From Chromatiaceae bacterium (GTDB lineage Bacteria; Pseudomonadota; Gammaproteobacteria; Chromatiales; Chromatiaceae), in the NCBI GenBank assembly GCA_024235175.1, contig JACKMX010000008.1, forward strand, positions 62,001-126,000: a DNA stretch of 64,000 bases, in the 5' to 3' direction. Position 1 is the first letter of the stretch. Every line of letters starts with the position of its first letter. This document shows positions 1-8,753 of the stretch, piece by piece. The position numbers were made by a program, and so were the translations under genes. Below the pieces are notes generated by a model. It was given only the letters and a program-made list of their open reading frames with translations. It ran no database searches and was not told the origin of the DNA.

Positions 1-612
1 CTCTCATTGATTGTCCTTGTTATCACGCTTGCCAATATTTCAGTTTCATACCTGATAGACAATCTGGGGATTCAAATTTGGCCCGAATACATGGAAATTG
101 TAGACCGGGCAGTGCTGCTTGGCGTGCTTTTGTATATCTGCCTTATGGCAATGCCTTTTTTACCTGGAGTTGAAATAGGACTGACACTGATGATCGTGTT
201 AGGACCGAAGGGTGTCGCGATAATTTATGCTTGTACAATAATCGCGCTTGTTATTGGTTTTGGGCTGGGCAGAATCATTCCTGCCAAGCTCTTGATTTCA
301 TTGCTTGAGTGGTTACATCTCAAACACGCAGCAAATCTGTTGAGTGAATTCAATGGGGTTCCACCGGAAAAGCGCCTTGAGTATCTTAGCCAAAGAGCCT
401 CTATAAAATTTGTTCCGTCCTTATTGAAATACCGATATATCGTCTTGGCTGTATTGTTCAACTTACCCGGAAATGCTCTGATTGGAGGTGGAGGGGGGAT
501 AGCGATGATGGCTGGCATGAGCAGACTCTATTCTTTTTCTGTTTACTGCCTTGCAGTCTCTCTCGCGATTCTTCCGGTACCTATGTTTTTCTTACTGTCT
601 AAATTGCTCTAG
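1..612 (+). CDS. Polytopic membrane protein, 3' part only
   Basis: The reading frame is open from the first base, so the gene starts outside the window. The visible 203 residues contain about four hydrophobic segments separated by a charged cytoplasmic-looking stretch at roughly 95-140. The pattern of Pro-Gly near an acidic residue, a Gly-rich loop (LPGNALIGGGGGIA) and GxGLGR after a hydrophobic helix resembles the VTT/DedA/SNARE-associated superfamily, but I cannot assign it firmly. A related role would be lipid scrambling or envelope homeostasis at the inner membrane. The stop codon lies inside a 40-base perfect palindrome. Confidence 0.6.
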   Translation, partial: LSLIVLVITLANISVSYLIDNLGIQIWPEYMEIVDRAVLLGVLLYICLMAMPFLPGVEIGLTLMIVLGPKGVAIIYACTIIALVIGFGLGRIIPAKLLISLLEWLHLKHAANLLSEFNGVPPEKRLEYLSQRASIKFVPSLLKYRYIVLAVLFNLPGNALIGGGGGIAMMAGMSRLYSFSVYCLAVSLAILPVPMFFLLSKLL

Positions 613-648
613 GAGGATCCGCACCGCCCGCGGTGCGGATCCTCCTAG
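609..648. repeat. Perfect 19-bp inverted repeat with 2-base centre
   Basis: The left arm starts CTAGGAGGATCC and continues to base 627; the right arm is its exact complement from 630 to 648. It covers the stop codon of the upstream membrane protein. It has no adjacent T-run on either strand, so it is not a textbook terminator. It could act as a bidirectional transcript 3'-end structure between two convergent genes. Confidence 0.85.
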
Positions 649-707
649 GTCAGTTTGACCTCTATGAGGGAACTTCGAATGACTTGAAGTGCCTGCGGCG
701 ATCACCA

Positions 708-1502
708 CTATAGAACCAGCAGTGCCAGGCCAAGCAGTAACCGGTAGATCACGAACGGCAGCATTCCCATCTTTTCTATCAGCTTCAGAAAAAAGTGGAT
801 GCAGAGGTAAGCGCTGACGAAGGAGAGTGCGGCACCCAGCAACAGCTCTTTCCACATCACGGGGAGGTCTGACTGAAACAGGTCCAGCGTCACAAGCGCT
901 CCCGACATCAGGATGGTGGGGATGGCAAGCAGGAAGGAAAACCGTGAGGCGGCCTCACGTGTCAGGCCAAGCATCAGTCCGGCAGTCATGGTGATGCCGG
1001 ATCTCGATGTTCCCGGTATTATTGCCAGCGCCTGAAAAACACCGATCACCAGTGCGTCTTTCCAGATCAGGGAATACTCGTCCCGTGTGCGTCTTCCTTT
1101 GATGTCGAACCAGTAGAGCAGTAAGCCGAAGAGTATCGTGCTTACTGCGATAACCAGCGTCGAGCGCAGATCGGTTTCCACCAGTGATTTGAATATTCCG
1201 CCGATGACAACGATGGGAAGCGTGGCCAGAATAATCATCCACACCATTTGCGACTCTCTGGTAGGAGTGCCGCTCGCTCTCAGCGAGAGGAGAAAGTCAC
1301 GGAGCATACGCGCAATATCTGTACGGAAATAGCCGATTACCGCAAGCAGCGAACCCAGATGAACGGCGACATCGAAAGCGAACCCCTGGTCCTGATAGCC
1401 CAGGAGCCGGGGGGTCAGGATCAAATGTGCCGAGCTGGAGATGGGCAGGAATTCGGTAAAGCCCTGTACCAGGGAGAGGATAAGAATTTGAATGGTATCC
1501 AT
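708..1502 (-). CDS. uppP: Undecaprenyl-diphosphate phosphatase (UppP/BacA)
   Basis: This integral inner-membrane enzyme dephosphorylates undecaprenyl diphosphate to recycle the lipid carrier of peptidoglycan and other cell-wall polymers. At 264 aa it is the usual family length. The first signature EFLPISSSAH sits at residues 17-26 (catalytic Glu and Ser-rich loop), and the second, PGTSRSG, at about 162-168. Around seven to eight hydrophobic helices are visible. The gene stands alone on the minus strand, convergent with the membrane-protein gene before it. Confidence 0.95.
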   Translation of the reverse strand: MDTIQILILSLVQGFTEFLPISSSAHLILTPRLLGYQDQGFAFDVAVHLGSLLAVIGYFRTDIARMLRDFLLSLRASGTPTRESQMVWMIILATLPIVVIGGIFKSLVETDLRSTLVIAVSTILFGLLLYWFDIKGRRTRDEYSLIWKDALVIGVFQALAIIPGTSRSGITMTAGLMLGLTREAASRFSFLLAIPTILMSGALVTLDLFQSDLPVMWKELLLGAALSFVSAYLCIHFFLKLIEKMGMLPFVIYRLLLGLALLVL

Positions 1503-1693
1503 AAATTATTGTTTATTGCCTGTCTTGTCCGCAGTTTCGGTGTGCGGATTCTAGGCCGTTGTGCTGAATTACACCAGTGCAGGAGCCGGTGTGTTGTGCT
1601 GCTTGCCCGTACATTGCGCAGCGGGTTGCGCAGAGCGTCTCGTTGGCATGCATTTCGGACAGCAAACGGTTCCGGGGGATTCTGAGATAGGTT

Positions 1694-2371
1694 CTAATCT
1701 GACGGTATCAGTCGATAAGTGAGCCATTCCAAGATCTGGGGGATACCCCGGGATGACGCGACTGCTGCAATCCAGCCGGTTTCTGGTGCAAAGTTGACTG
1801 CGGGAATTGTATCGTCCGTCTGGCTGAAGACCCCGCTGCCTTTACATTTTGCCCGCGCCTCCAACTCAGTCCACAACTGAAAAAAACGAACTTTTTGCCG
1901 GGGTTCATCCATGGCGGCAAGCGTCTTTTGAACTTCTGCTCCAAATATCTTTCTGGAGATCGCCAACAGATTTGGTTGCTGTTTCAGCGGTTCCATGTCA
2001 ACCCCGATTTCACTTTGATGGGTCAGTGCGAGCAGGGCAAGATGGCCCGAATGGCTGAGATTGAAACGCAGGTCGGAACCGGGGTGGACTATCTCAGGTT
2101 TGCCTGCAGAACCATATCGGAAGTTGATCAACCCGGCATCGGTTGCCAGATAATCTGCAAGGATCTTTCTCATACAAGCCCGGGCAGCAACGAATCGCCG
2201 GGATCCCTCGGCGCGCAGCATGCGTTGGGCGCGATCATGTTCATCCGGGCTGAGATAGCGCTCCAGGTTCACCGTTTGGATGTCAAGATCGATTAACCAG
2301 AGATGCAGCTCGCCCGACCTTGGCAGTACAGGCTTCTCGGGGGGCGGGCTCCAGCTTTGAATTGTCTTCAT
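1694..2371 (-). CDS. Sfp-type 4'-phosphopantetheinyl transferase
   Basis: The protein (225 aa) transfers the phosphopantetheine arm of CoA to acyl- or peptidyl-carrier proteins. Family signs are the N-terminal LSPDEHDRAQRM region, RFNLSHSGHLALLAL, GVDMEPL with the Mg-binding Asp/Glu, and FFQLWTELEARAKCKGSG near residues 165-182. That last motif corresponds to the family WxxKEA block, with Leu in place of the usual Lys but the key Glu kept. The gene is divergent from recJ. Because acpS is missing behind pdxJ in this window, this enzyme may also activate the fatty-acid acyl carrier protein, as the single Sfp-type enzyme does in Pseudomonas; that is inference. Confidence 0.88.
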   Translation of the reverse strand: MKTIQSWSPPPEKPVLPRSGELHLWLIDLDIQTVNLERYLSPDEHDRAQRMLRAEGSRRFVAARACMRKILADYLATDAGLINFRYGSAGKPEIVHPGSDLRFNLSHSGHLALLALTHQSEIGVDMEPLKQQPNLLAISRKIFGAEVQKTLAAMDEPRQKVRFFQLWTELEARAKCKGSGVFSQTDDTIPAVNFAPETGWIAAVASSRGIPQILEWLTYRLIPSD

Positions 2372-2536
2372 GGGACGATATTACTTGAGCGCAGTGTTGA
2401 AACCCATCTCTGTTTGCGCTGGATTTGCTGGTCGGCCGAGCTGCATGCAGAATTGTAAATCGATTGGTAAACCTGTTTAATTCAGTGAACCGCCTGATAT
2501 TTTTCAAACTCCGCAACCCGATAATGAAAACCCGCA

Positions 2537-4273
2537 TTGATTCAATTTGAAAAAACCATCGTTCGCGCTGAAGTGCCTGCGGCGGCGACGAATCTTCCCG
2601 ATGATCTGCACCCGGTTTTACGGCGGGTTTACGCTATTCGAAAGCTGACTGACCCGGCAAGTCTGGATCGAGGTTTATCCAGCATGCTGCCGGTCACTCT
2701 GCTGGATAATAGCGCCGCGGCTGCTTCCATTTTGCATCAGGCCATCGAGCAGCAGAAAAGAATAGTAATCGTTGCTGATTTTGACGCCGATGGAGCAACC
2801 AGCTGCGCGCTGGCGATTCGTGGATTGCGCTTGTTGGGGGCGGAAAATGTGACCTATCTTGTTCCCAACCGTTTCGAGTACGGTTATGGCTTGACCCCCG
2901 AGATTGTGGCGGTGGCAAAGGAACTCGATCCGGCGTTGATTGTCACCGTCGATAACGGTGTATCCAGTATTCAAGGTGTAAAAGTTGCCAAGCAAGCAGG
3001 AATTCAGGTAGTGGTGACCGACCACCATCTGCCGGGTTCAGAACTGCCGGATGCGGATGTCATTGTAAACCCGAATGTCAACGGAAACGGTTTTCCGAGC
3101 AAGAATCTGGCCGGCGTCGGGGTCATGTTTTACGTGCTGATTGCGCTACGGCAGAGGCTGAGCGAAGCCGGCTGGTTCGATCGTTTGAGTATAGTTCCCC
3201 CCAATCTGGCTGAACTGCTGGATCTTGTAGCCTTGGGCACCGTTGCTGATGTGGTGCCTCTGGATCATAACAATCGAATCCTGGTGCATCAGGGGTTGCA
3301 GCGTATTCGGGCGGGATGCTGCTGCGCGGGTATCAGAGCTTTGGCGGAAGTGGCACAAAGGCCGTTGCCCCGACTTGTTGCTTCAGATCTGGGTTTTGCT
3401 ATTGGACCGAGGCTCAATGCCGCTGGCCGAATCGAGGATATGTCGCTTGGAATCGAATGCCTGATGAGCGACGACCGGCACAAGGCCGGCGAACTGGCAA
3501 GGCGTCTGGATTCGCTGAATCGTACTCGACGCCAGATAGAGCAGGAGATGCAGCAGCAGGCTATCGACCAGCTCGATGCGCTGCCGCTGTCAGGTGAACT
3601 CCCGTTTGGACTCTGTCTGTATCGGGAGGAGTGGCATCCCGGAGTGATCGGAATTCTTGCTGCCAGAATTCGTGAACGCTGTCACCGGCCTGTTGTCGCT
3701 TTTGCACCGGGAGAGATCAGGGGTGTTATCAAGGGCTCCGCACGATCGGTTGCCGGGCTCCATATCCGTGATGTACTGGAGGCTGTCGCTGCATCCAATC
3801 CCCGTCTGTTGCAGAAATTCGGCGGCCATGCGATGGCGGCTGGGCTCTCTCTGCAGCGCTCGGATCTGGACGCCTTCACTGTCGAATTTGATCGAGAGGT
3901 GCAGCGCAGGATCGACAGAGAAGATCTGCGCGGAGTGGTCCGTTCAGACGGTAATCTGGAGGCAGGTGATTATCGGTTGGAACTGGCGGAGCTGTTACGT
4001 GCCGCCGGTCCCTGGGGACAGGGGTTCAGCGAGCCGCTGTTCGACGGGATTTTCAGCGTGATTCAAAGGCGGGTGGTCGCAGAAAAGCACTTGAAACTGG
4101 TTTTACGGCCTGAGACGGGTGGTGATGTCGTTGATGCGATCGCTTTTAATCAGGCGGACCGCGATGTCGGCGCGGCCAGGATCCATGCAGCGTTTCGGTT
4201 GGATGTTAATGAGTACAGGGGCAAACGCAGCCTGCAACTTTTAATAGAGTACTTTCTGGCAATGCCGGACTGA
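2537..4273 (+). CDS. recJ: Single-stranded-DNA exonuclease RecJ
   Basis: This 5'-3' exonuclease acts in RecF-pathway recombination, mismatch and base-excision repair. The 578 residues align along their whole length with the known RecJ order: DHH phosphoesterase domain with ADFDADGATS at 80-89 and TDHHLPGS at 161-168 (metal ligands), PNLAELLDLVALGTVADVVP region, DHHA1 domain with GGHAMAAG near 427, and a C-terminal OB fold. The proposed start is TTG. A stop lies four codons upstream in frame, and the resulting N-terminus matches family length. The gene is followed 17 bases later by darP. Confidence 0.95.
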   Translation: MIQFEKTIVRAEVPAAATNLPDDLHPVLRRVYAIRKLTDPASLDRGLSSMLPVTLLDNSAAAASILHQAIEQQKRIVIVADFDADGATSCALAIRGLRLLGAENVTYLVPNRFEYGYGLTPEIVAVAKELDPALIVTVDNGVSSIQGVKVAKQAGIQVVVTDHHLPGSELPDADVIVNPNVNGNGFPSKNLAGVGVMFYVLIALRQRLSEAGWFDRLSIVPPNLAELLDLVALGTVADVVPLDHNNRILVHQGLQRIRAGCCCAGIRALAEVAQRPLPRLVASDLGFAIGPRLNAAGRIEDMSLGIECLMSDDRHKAGELARRLDSLNRTRRQIEQEMQQQAIDQLDALPLSGELPFGLCLYREEWHPGVIGILAARIRERCHRPVVAFAPGEIRGVIKGSARSVAGLHIRDVLEAVAASNPRLLQKFGGHAMAAGLSLQRSDLDAFTVEFDREVQRRIDREDLRGVVRSDGNLEAGDYRLELAELLRAAGPWGQGFSEPLFDGIFSVIQRRVVAEKHLKLVLRPETGGDVVDAIAFNQADRDVGAARIHAAFRLDVNEYRGKRSLQLLIEYFLAMPD

Positions 4274-4290
4274 GACCGGGGAGCGCGCAG

Positions 4291-4800
4291 ATGCAGTATG
4301 ATGATGAACGGAGCGATCCTGAAGCGGGCATCAGTAAAAGTGAAACCAAACGTAATCTGCTCACTCTGCAGAAACTGGCGGAACGTCTGCTCGAACTCAG
4401 TCCGAGTCATTGGGAGCAACTGGGTTTTGCCCCGAAGATGATGGAAGCGCTGCAGGAGTCCCATCGTGTTAAGGGACGCAACGCCCTGCGCAGACATATC
4501 CGCCATTTGGGAAAGTTGTTGCGCGCAGAGGATTCGGAACGAATTGCCGCACTCTTGCGGAATATAGATGCCCGGCGCGAGGAGGAGAACAGCCGTTTTC
4601 ACCGGCTGGAGAATTTACGTGACAGGCTGATGAATGGGGGCGAAGCAGCATTGACCGAATTGTTGCGAAGCTGTCCCGGTGCTGACCGCCAGCGCATACA
4701 GCAGTTTGTTCGCACAGGAAGGAGGGAACTGGAACAGGAAAAACCTCCAATCGCACAACGAAAGCTTTTTAAGTATCTGAAAGAGCTCTCATTAAAGTGA
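4291..4800 (+). CDS. darP: Ribosome maturation factor DarP (YjgA)
   Basis: This small, charged, helical protein (169 aa) belongs to the YjgA family, which associates with the late 50S precursor and helps maturation of the peptidyl-transferase centre. Recognisable blocks are SKSETKRNLLTLQKLAERL near the N-terminus, GRNALRRHIRHLGKLLR in the middle and RKLFKYLKELS at the end. It follows recJ closely and is likely co-transcribed. In many relatives it sits near pmbA instead. Confidence 0.9.
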   Translation: MQYDDERSDPEAGISKSETKRNLLTLQKLAERLLELSPSHWEQLGFAPKMMEALQESHRVKGRNALRRHIRHLGKLLRAEDSERIAALLRNIDARREEENSRFHRLENLRDRLMNGGEAALTELLRSCPGADRQRIQQFVRTGRRELEQEKPPIAQRKLFKYLKELSLK

Positions 4801-4859
4801 AAATTTCTTCACAAATTTCAGTTCAACAAGAAAATTTGATAGCAGCATAGAGAAGACAC

Positions 4860-4887
4860 TTACAAACGTAATTTGAATCGCTATAAT
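4860..4887 (+). promoter_or_regulatory. Putative sigma-70 promoter for the sdh cluster
   Basis: A perfect TATAAT at 4882-4887 is preceded, with a 16-base spacer, by TTACAA at 4860-4865. It lies about 160 bases upstream of the SdhAF4 gene, in the gap after darP. It is followed by a GC-rich stem able to form in the leader (GGTCCGG near 4889 with CCGGGCC). No transcript data were available. Confidence 0.5.
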
Positions 4888-5043
4888 CGGTCCGGTGCTG
4901 TTAGCCGGGCCGGTTATGGCCAATTGGGCACCGCTCACTGTTACGCGTTATGAGTTCGATTTGCCTGACTGCACACTTCCTGGACGGTGGCGGCAGACGG
5001 CGGAAAAAGCAGGAAAAATCGCACTATTTCAGAGAAAACCAAA

Positions 5044-5217
5044 ATGCAGGAACAGCGCAAACTCAATACCCCCGACCCGGAACTCGTCGATACCTCCGTA
5101 AGCGGCGAACTGACGAAAGAGCGATCCGAAAAAGTTAAAGAATATGGCGGCCCCAAAGGCAAGGAGCCAACCCGCTATGGCGACTGGGAGAAGAACGGAC
5201 GTTGCATCGATTTTTAA
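5044..5217 (+). CDS. Succinate dehydrogenase assembly factor 4 family protein (DUF1674)
   Basis: This is a 57-aa protein with the family hallmark at its C-terminus: GGPKGKEPTRYGDWEKNG followed by RCIDF. Family members (mitochondrial SdhAF4 and bacterial DUF1674) bind the flavinylated SdhA subunit before holoenzyme assembly. The start is ATG at 5044; a longer in-frame reading from 4987 would only add a basic stretch without support. It lies 152 bases before sdhC, which strongly supports the assignment. Confidence 0.85.
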   Translation: MQEQRKLNTPDPELVDTSVSGELTKERSEKVKEYGGPKGKEPTRYGDWEKNGRCIDF

Positions 5218-5306
5218 CATTCCCGTCACCTCAGTCAGGAATAATAAGATTTTTTACCATCCGGAATTCAGCACTGCTTGGTTGCAGGTGCTGAGCAGAA
5301 GCAGGG

Positions 5307-5337
5307 TCTCCCCATAGCGCAACAAGCGCCGGGGAGA
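5307..5337 (+). other. Stem-loop in the sdhC leader
   Basis: The arms TCTCCCC (5307-5313) and GGGGAGA (5331-5337) enclose a second stem GCGC/GCGC with a five-base loop. The hairpin ends 32 bases before the sdhC start. A weaker hairpin (TCAGCAC at 5268, GTGCTGA at 5288) lies just upstream. Together they could be a regulatory or RNA-stability element, or an end point for the SdhAF4 transcript. Confidence 0.5.
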
Positions 5338-5369
5338 GTCGAATCGATTGACACAACCAGGACAATTCA

Positions 5370-5759
5370 ATGATCACCCAAAACAGTCGTCCAATCTCCC
5401 CGCATGTGCAGATTTACCGGCTCCCGCTGACTGCGTTGCTCTCGATCACCCACAGAATGACGGGTGTGGTGTTGAGTTTCGGCGCATTGCTGATGGTCTG
5501 GATCCTTGCCAGCGTGGCCGCCGGTCCCGAGAGCTACGCCTCGGTTTACAGCCATTTGCATGCCTGGTATGGCCAGATTTTCCTGCTGGGATTCACTTTT
5601 GCGCTCTATTTTCATTTCTGCCACGGCGTGCGCCATCTGTTTTGGGATATCGGTTGGGGCTTTGAACTCGATACTGCGGATAGGAACGCGATTCTGACGC
5701 TGGCCTTCGCGGTTGCTTTAACTCTGGTGACCTGGCTGGTCGCCCTGATGGCAGGTTAA
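5370..5759 (+). CDS. sdhC: Succinate dehydrogenase cytochrome b556 subunit
   Basis: This membrane-anchor subunit of complex II (129 aa) has three transmembrane helices. The family motifs RPISPHVQIYRLPLTA and SITHRMTGV are at residues 5-35, and the heme-ligand His is in FHFCHGVRHLFWD near 80-90. It carries electrons from the SdhB iron-sulfur centres to quinone. It is the first of the tightly packed sdhCDAB genes, with one base separating it from sdhD. Confidence 0.95.
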   Translation: MITQNSRPISPHVQIYRLPLTALLSITHRMTGVVLSFGALLMVWILASVAAGPESYASVYSHLHAWYGQIFLLGFTFALYFHFCHGVRHLFWDIGWGFELDTADRNAILTLAFAVALTLVTWLVALMAG

Positions 5760-5760
5760 A

Positions 5761-6150
5761 ATGACGATGAATGATCTACGTACACCGCTAGCACGCGCGA
5801 AAGGTCTGGGATCGGCAAAAGAGGGAGTCGGTCACTGGTGGTCGCAACGTCTCTCATCCCTGTTGATGATCCCGCTGGTGCTCTGGTTTGGTTTTTCGCT
5901 GGCCTCCCTGCCGCAGGCAAGTCATGCAGATCTGGTTGGATGGATATCTTCTCCGCCAGTGACAGTGGCACTGGTTTTGCTGATTCTTACTGTTTTCTAC
6001 CATGCCCAACAGGGATTGCAGGTGGTAATCGAAGACTATATTTCAACCCATTGGCAGCGGACGATCGTAATCATTGCGGTGAGTTTCCTCTGCCTGCTGT
6101 TAGCGGTCATCGGTGTGATCGCAGTTCTGCGGATTGCATTGGGAGGTTGA
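5761..6150 (+). CDS. sdhD: Succinate dehydrogenase membrane anchor subunit
   Basis: The protein (129 aa) has three hydrophobic helices, with the conserved VGHWWSQRLSS block near residues 21-31. The second-helix segment FYHAQQGLQVVIEDY supplies the second heme/quinone-site residues. It partners SdhC to anchor SdhAB. It sits between sdhC and sdhA with four or fewer bases on either side. Confidence 0.93.
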   Translation: MTMNDLRTPLARAKGLGSAKEGVGHWWSQRLSSLLMIPLVLWFGFSLASLPQASHADLVGWISSPPVTVALVLLILTVFYHAQQGLQVVIEDYISTHWQRTIVIIAVSFLCLLLAVIGVIAVLRIALGG

Positions 6151-6154
6151 CCAA

Positions 6155-7954
6155 ATGCCGACATCGAAATTTGAGCAGTATAAAATTATCGATCATGCCT
6201 ACGACGTTGTGATCGTTGGTGCCGGCGGCGCCGGTCTGCGTGCTACGCTGGGTATGTCTGCTGCGGGTCTCTCCACCGCCTGTGTCACAAAAGTTTTCCC
6301 AACCAGAAGCCATACGGTCGCAGCCCAGGGGGGTATGAGCGCTTCGCTCGGTAATATGGGTCCCGACAACTGGCAGTGGCACATGTACGATACCGTCAAG
6401 GGCTCGGACTGGCTGGGTGATCAGGACGCGATAGAGTATATGTGCCGCGAAGCGGTGCCCGCGGTGATCGAACTGGAACACTTCGGCGTTCCCTTTTCGC
6501 GCACTGAAGAGGGCAAGATTTACCAACGCTCCTTCGGTGGAATGACCACTCATTTCGGAGAAGGCAGGGCGGAGCGCACCTGCGCAGCCGCTGACCGCAC
6601 AGGCCATGCGATTCTGCACACGCTCTATCAGCAGTCGCTGAAGCATAAAGCGGAGTTTTTTATCGAGTATTTCGCCATTGATCTGATCATGGACGAAGGT
6701 GTCTGCCGCGGTGTGTTGGCCTGGGATCTGGCAACCGGCAAGCTGCACCGGTTTAGAGCGCATACGGTGGTGTTGGCAACCGGCGGCTGCGGCCGTGCTT
6801 ACTTCTCTGCCACCTCCGCCCACACTTGTACCGGAGACGGCAATGCCATGGTTCTACGCGCCGGATTGCCGCTGCAGGATATGGAGTTTGTGCAGTTTCA
6901 TCCCACAGGTATCTATGGTGCAGGCGTACTGATCACCGAGGGTGTGCGCGGCGAGGGCGGTTATCTGACAAACTCGGAGGGCGAGCGCTTCATGGAGCGG
7001 TACGCACCGAATGCAAAGGATCTGGCATCGCGGGACGTGGTCAGCCGCTCAATGACCATCGAGATCAACGAGGGGAGGGGAGTAGGTTCGAATAAGGATC
7101 ATATCTACCTGCATCTAGAGCATCTGGGCGCCGGCATTATCGAAGAGCGTCTGCCGGGTATTGCCGAGTCCGCCAGGATATTTGCCGGTGTGGATGTCAC
7201 CCGTGAGCCCATTCCGGTACTGCCGACGGTGCACTACAACATGGGTGGTATTCCCACCAACTACCGTGGCGAAGTTGTTACCCTGATGGATGATGATCCG
7301 GATTGCGTGGTGCCGGGCCTGATGGCGATCGGTGAGGCGGCCTGCGTATCAGTGCATGGCGCCAACCGGCTGGGATCCAACTCTCTGCTGGATATCGTGG
7401 TCTTCGGGCGTGCCGCCGGACTGCGGGCGGCAGAGTTGATTAAACCGGGAACGCCCCACAAACCGCTTCCAGAGTCCAGCATCAAGCCGATTCTTGAACG
7501 CCTGGATAAAGCAAGAAACGCCAGCGGCTCCACCCCCACCGCAAAAATCCGCGACGACATGCAACGCACCATGCAGAAGCATGCAGCGGTTTTCCGCACC
7601 GGTGATTCCATGCAGGAGGGTGTGGATAAGATGCAGAAGGTATTCGATAGTTTCGCCGATGTCGGGGTTACCGACCGGGGGATGGTATGGAATACGGATC
7701 TGGTGGAGACGCTGGAGCTGGATAACCTGTTGATACAGGCACAGGTGATTATTCAGGGTGCATTGAACAGAACCGAGAGCCGAGGCGGGCATGCGCGTGA
7801 GGATTTTCCAGACCGCGACGATGAGAACTGGATGAAGCATACGTTGTCCTGGATTGACCGGAAGGGAGAGGTCAGGTTCGACTACAGGCCGGTGCACATG
7901 TACACACTCAGCGATGAATGTGAAGTGATACCGCCGAAAAAACGTGTTTATTGA
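6155..7954 (+). CDS. sdhA: Succinate dehydrogenase flavoprotein subunit
   Basis: This catalytic subunit oxidises succinate to fumarate in the TCA cycle. The 599-aa protein has the FAD dinucleotide fold VIVGAGGAGLRA at 19-30, the covalent-FAD His in RSHTVAAQGG (His53), and the substrate-binding segments HPTGIYGAGVLITEG and RLGSNSLLD. The ATG at 6155 is preferred over an upstream in-frame TTG at 6134 because GGGAGG lies eight bases before it. The flavinylation helper SdhE is encoded two genes downstream. Confidence 0.97.
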   Translation: MPTSKFEQYKIIDHAYDVVIVGAGGAGLRATLGMSAAGLSTACVTKVFPTRSHTVAAQGGMSASLGNMGPDNWQWHMYDTVKGSDWLGDQDAIEYMCREAVPAVIELEHFGVPFSRTEEGKIYQRSFGGMTTHFGEGRAERTCAAADRTGHAILHTLYQQSLKHKAEFFIEYFAIDLIMDEGVCRGVLAWDLATGKLHRFRAHTVVLATGGCGRAYFSATSAHTCTGDGNAMVLRAGLPLQDMEFVQFHPTGIYGAGVLITEGVRGEGGYLTNSEGERFMERYAPNAKDLASRDVVSRSMTIEINEGRGVGSNKDHIYLHLEHLGAGIIEERLPGIAESARIFAGVDVTREPIPVLPTVHYNMGGIPTNYRGEVVTLMDDDPDCVVPGLMAIGEAACVSVHGANRLGSNSLLDIVVFGRAAGLRAAELIKPGTPHKPLPESSIKPILERLDKARNASGSTPTAKIRDDMQRTMQKHAAVFRTGDSMQEGVDKMQKVFDSFADVGVTDRGMVWNTDLVETLELDNLLIQAQVIIQGALNRTESRGGHAREDFPDRDDENWMKHTLSWIDRKGEVRFDYRPVHMYTLSDECEVIPPKKRVY

Positions 7955-7965
7955 GGAAACAACAG

Positions 7966-8748
7966 ATGGCTGAATTTACACTCCCCGCCAACTCCGTGGT
8001 CAGACAGGGAAAGACTTTCAAGGCTGATCCAGGCACGAAGAATATCAAGCGTTTCATCATTTATCGTTATGATCCGAATTCGGGTGAAAATCCACGCACA
8101 GACACCTATGAAGTCGATATGGACCACTGCGGCCCGATGGTGCTCGACGCACTGCTCAAAATCAAAGGCGAGATGGATGCTTCGCTCTCTCTGAGACGCT
8201 CCTGCCGGGAGGGGATCTGCGGCTCCTGTTCAATGAATATCGACGGGCAGAACACGCTGGCCTGCACCAAGGCAATCGACGAGATTAAGGGCGATGTCAA
8301 GGTATACCCGTTGCCGCATCAGGCGGTGGTCAAGGATCTGGTGTCAGACCTGACAAACTTTTATGCACAGTACGCATCGGTGGAGCCCTGGATGAAAACA
8401 GATTCAGCAACTCCGCCCGATCGGGAAAGGCTGCAATCGAAGGCCGACCGCGCCAAGCTCGATGGTCTTTATGAGTGCATTCTGTGCGCTTGCTGTTCAA
8501 CCAGTTGTCCGAGTTACTGGTGGAACAGCGATCGTTATCTGGGGCCGGCGGCACTGCTGAATGCTTATCGCTGGATAATCGATTCCCGTGACGAGGCAAC
8601 CGGTGAGCGACTGGACGGACTGGAAGATCCGTTTAAGCTGTACCGCTGCCATACCATCATGAACTGTACGACGGTGTGCCCGAAAGGGCTGAACCCGGCA
8701 AAAGCGATTGCAGAAACGAAAAAACTCCTGGTTCAGCGCAGGATGTAA
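7966..8748 (+). CDS. sdhB: Succinate dehydrogenase iron-sulfur subunit
   Basis: The 260-aa subunit holds the three clusters that link FADH2 to quinone. The [2Fe-2S] motif CREGICGSCS with its distant Cys is around residues 75-103. The ferredoxin-like part CILCACCSTSCP and CHTIMNCTTVCPKGLNP supplies the 4Fe and 3Fe clusters. The start is the ATG after GAGGA; the in-frame TTG at 7951 overlaps sdhA and is less likely. Confidence 0.96.
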   Translation: MAEFTLPANSVVRQGKTFKADPGTKNIKRFIIYRYDPNSGENPRTDTYEVDMDHCGPMVLDALLKIKGEMDASLSLRRSCREGICGSCSMNIDGQNTLACTKAIDEIKGDVKVYPLPHQAVVKDLVSDLTNFYAQYASVEPWMKTDSATPPDRERLQSKADRAKLDGLYECILCACCSTSCPSYWWNSDRYLGPAALLNAYRWIIDSRDEATGERLDGLEDPFKLYRCHTIMNCTTVCPKGLNPAKAIAETKKLLVQRRM

Positions 8749-8753
8749 GTCGG

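Noticed and set aside
1248..1685. 145-codon plus-strand frame over uppP
   Set aside because: It is mostly antisense to uppP, which is certain, and shows no domain.
6107..6823. 238-codon minus-strand frame over sdhA
   Set aside because: A shadow of the sdhA frame; high-GC codon bias creates long antisense frames.
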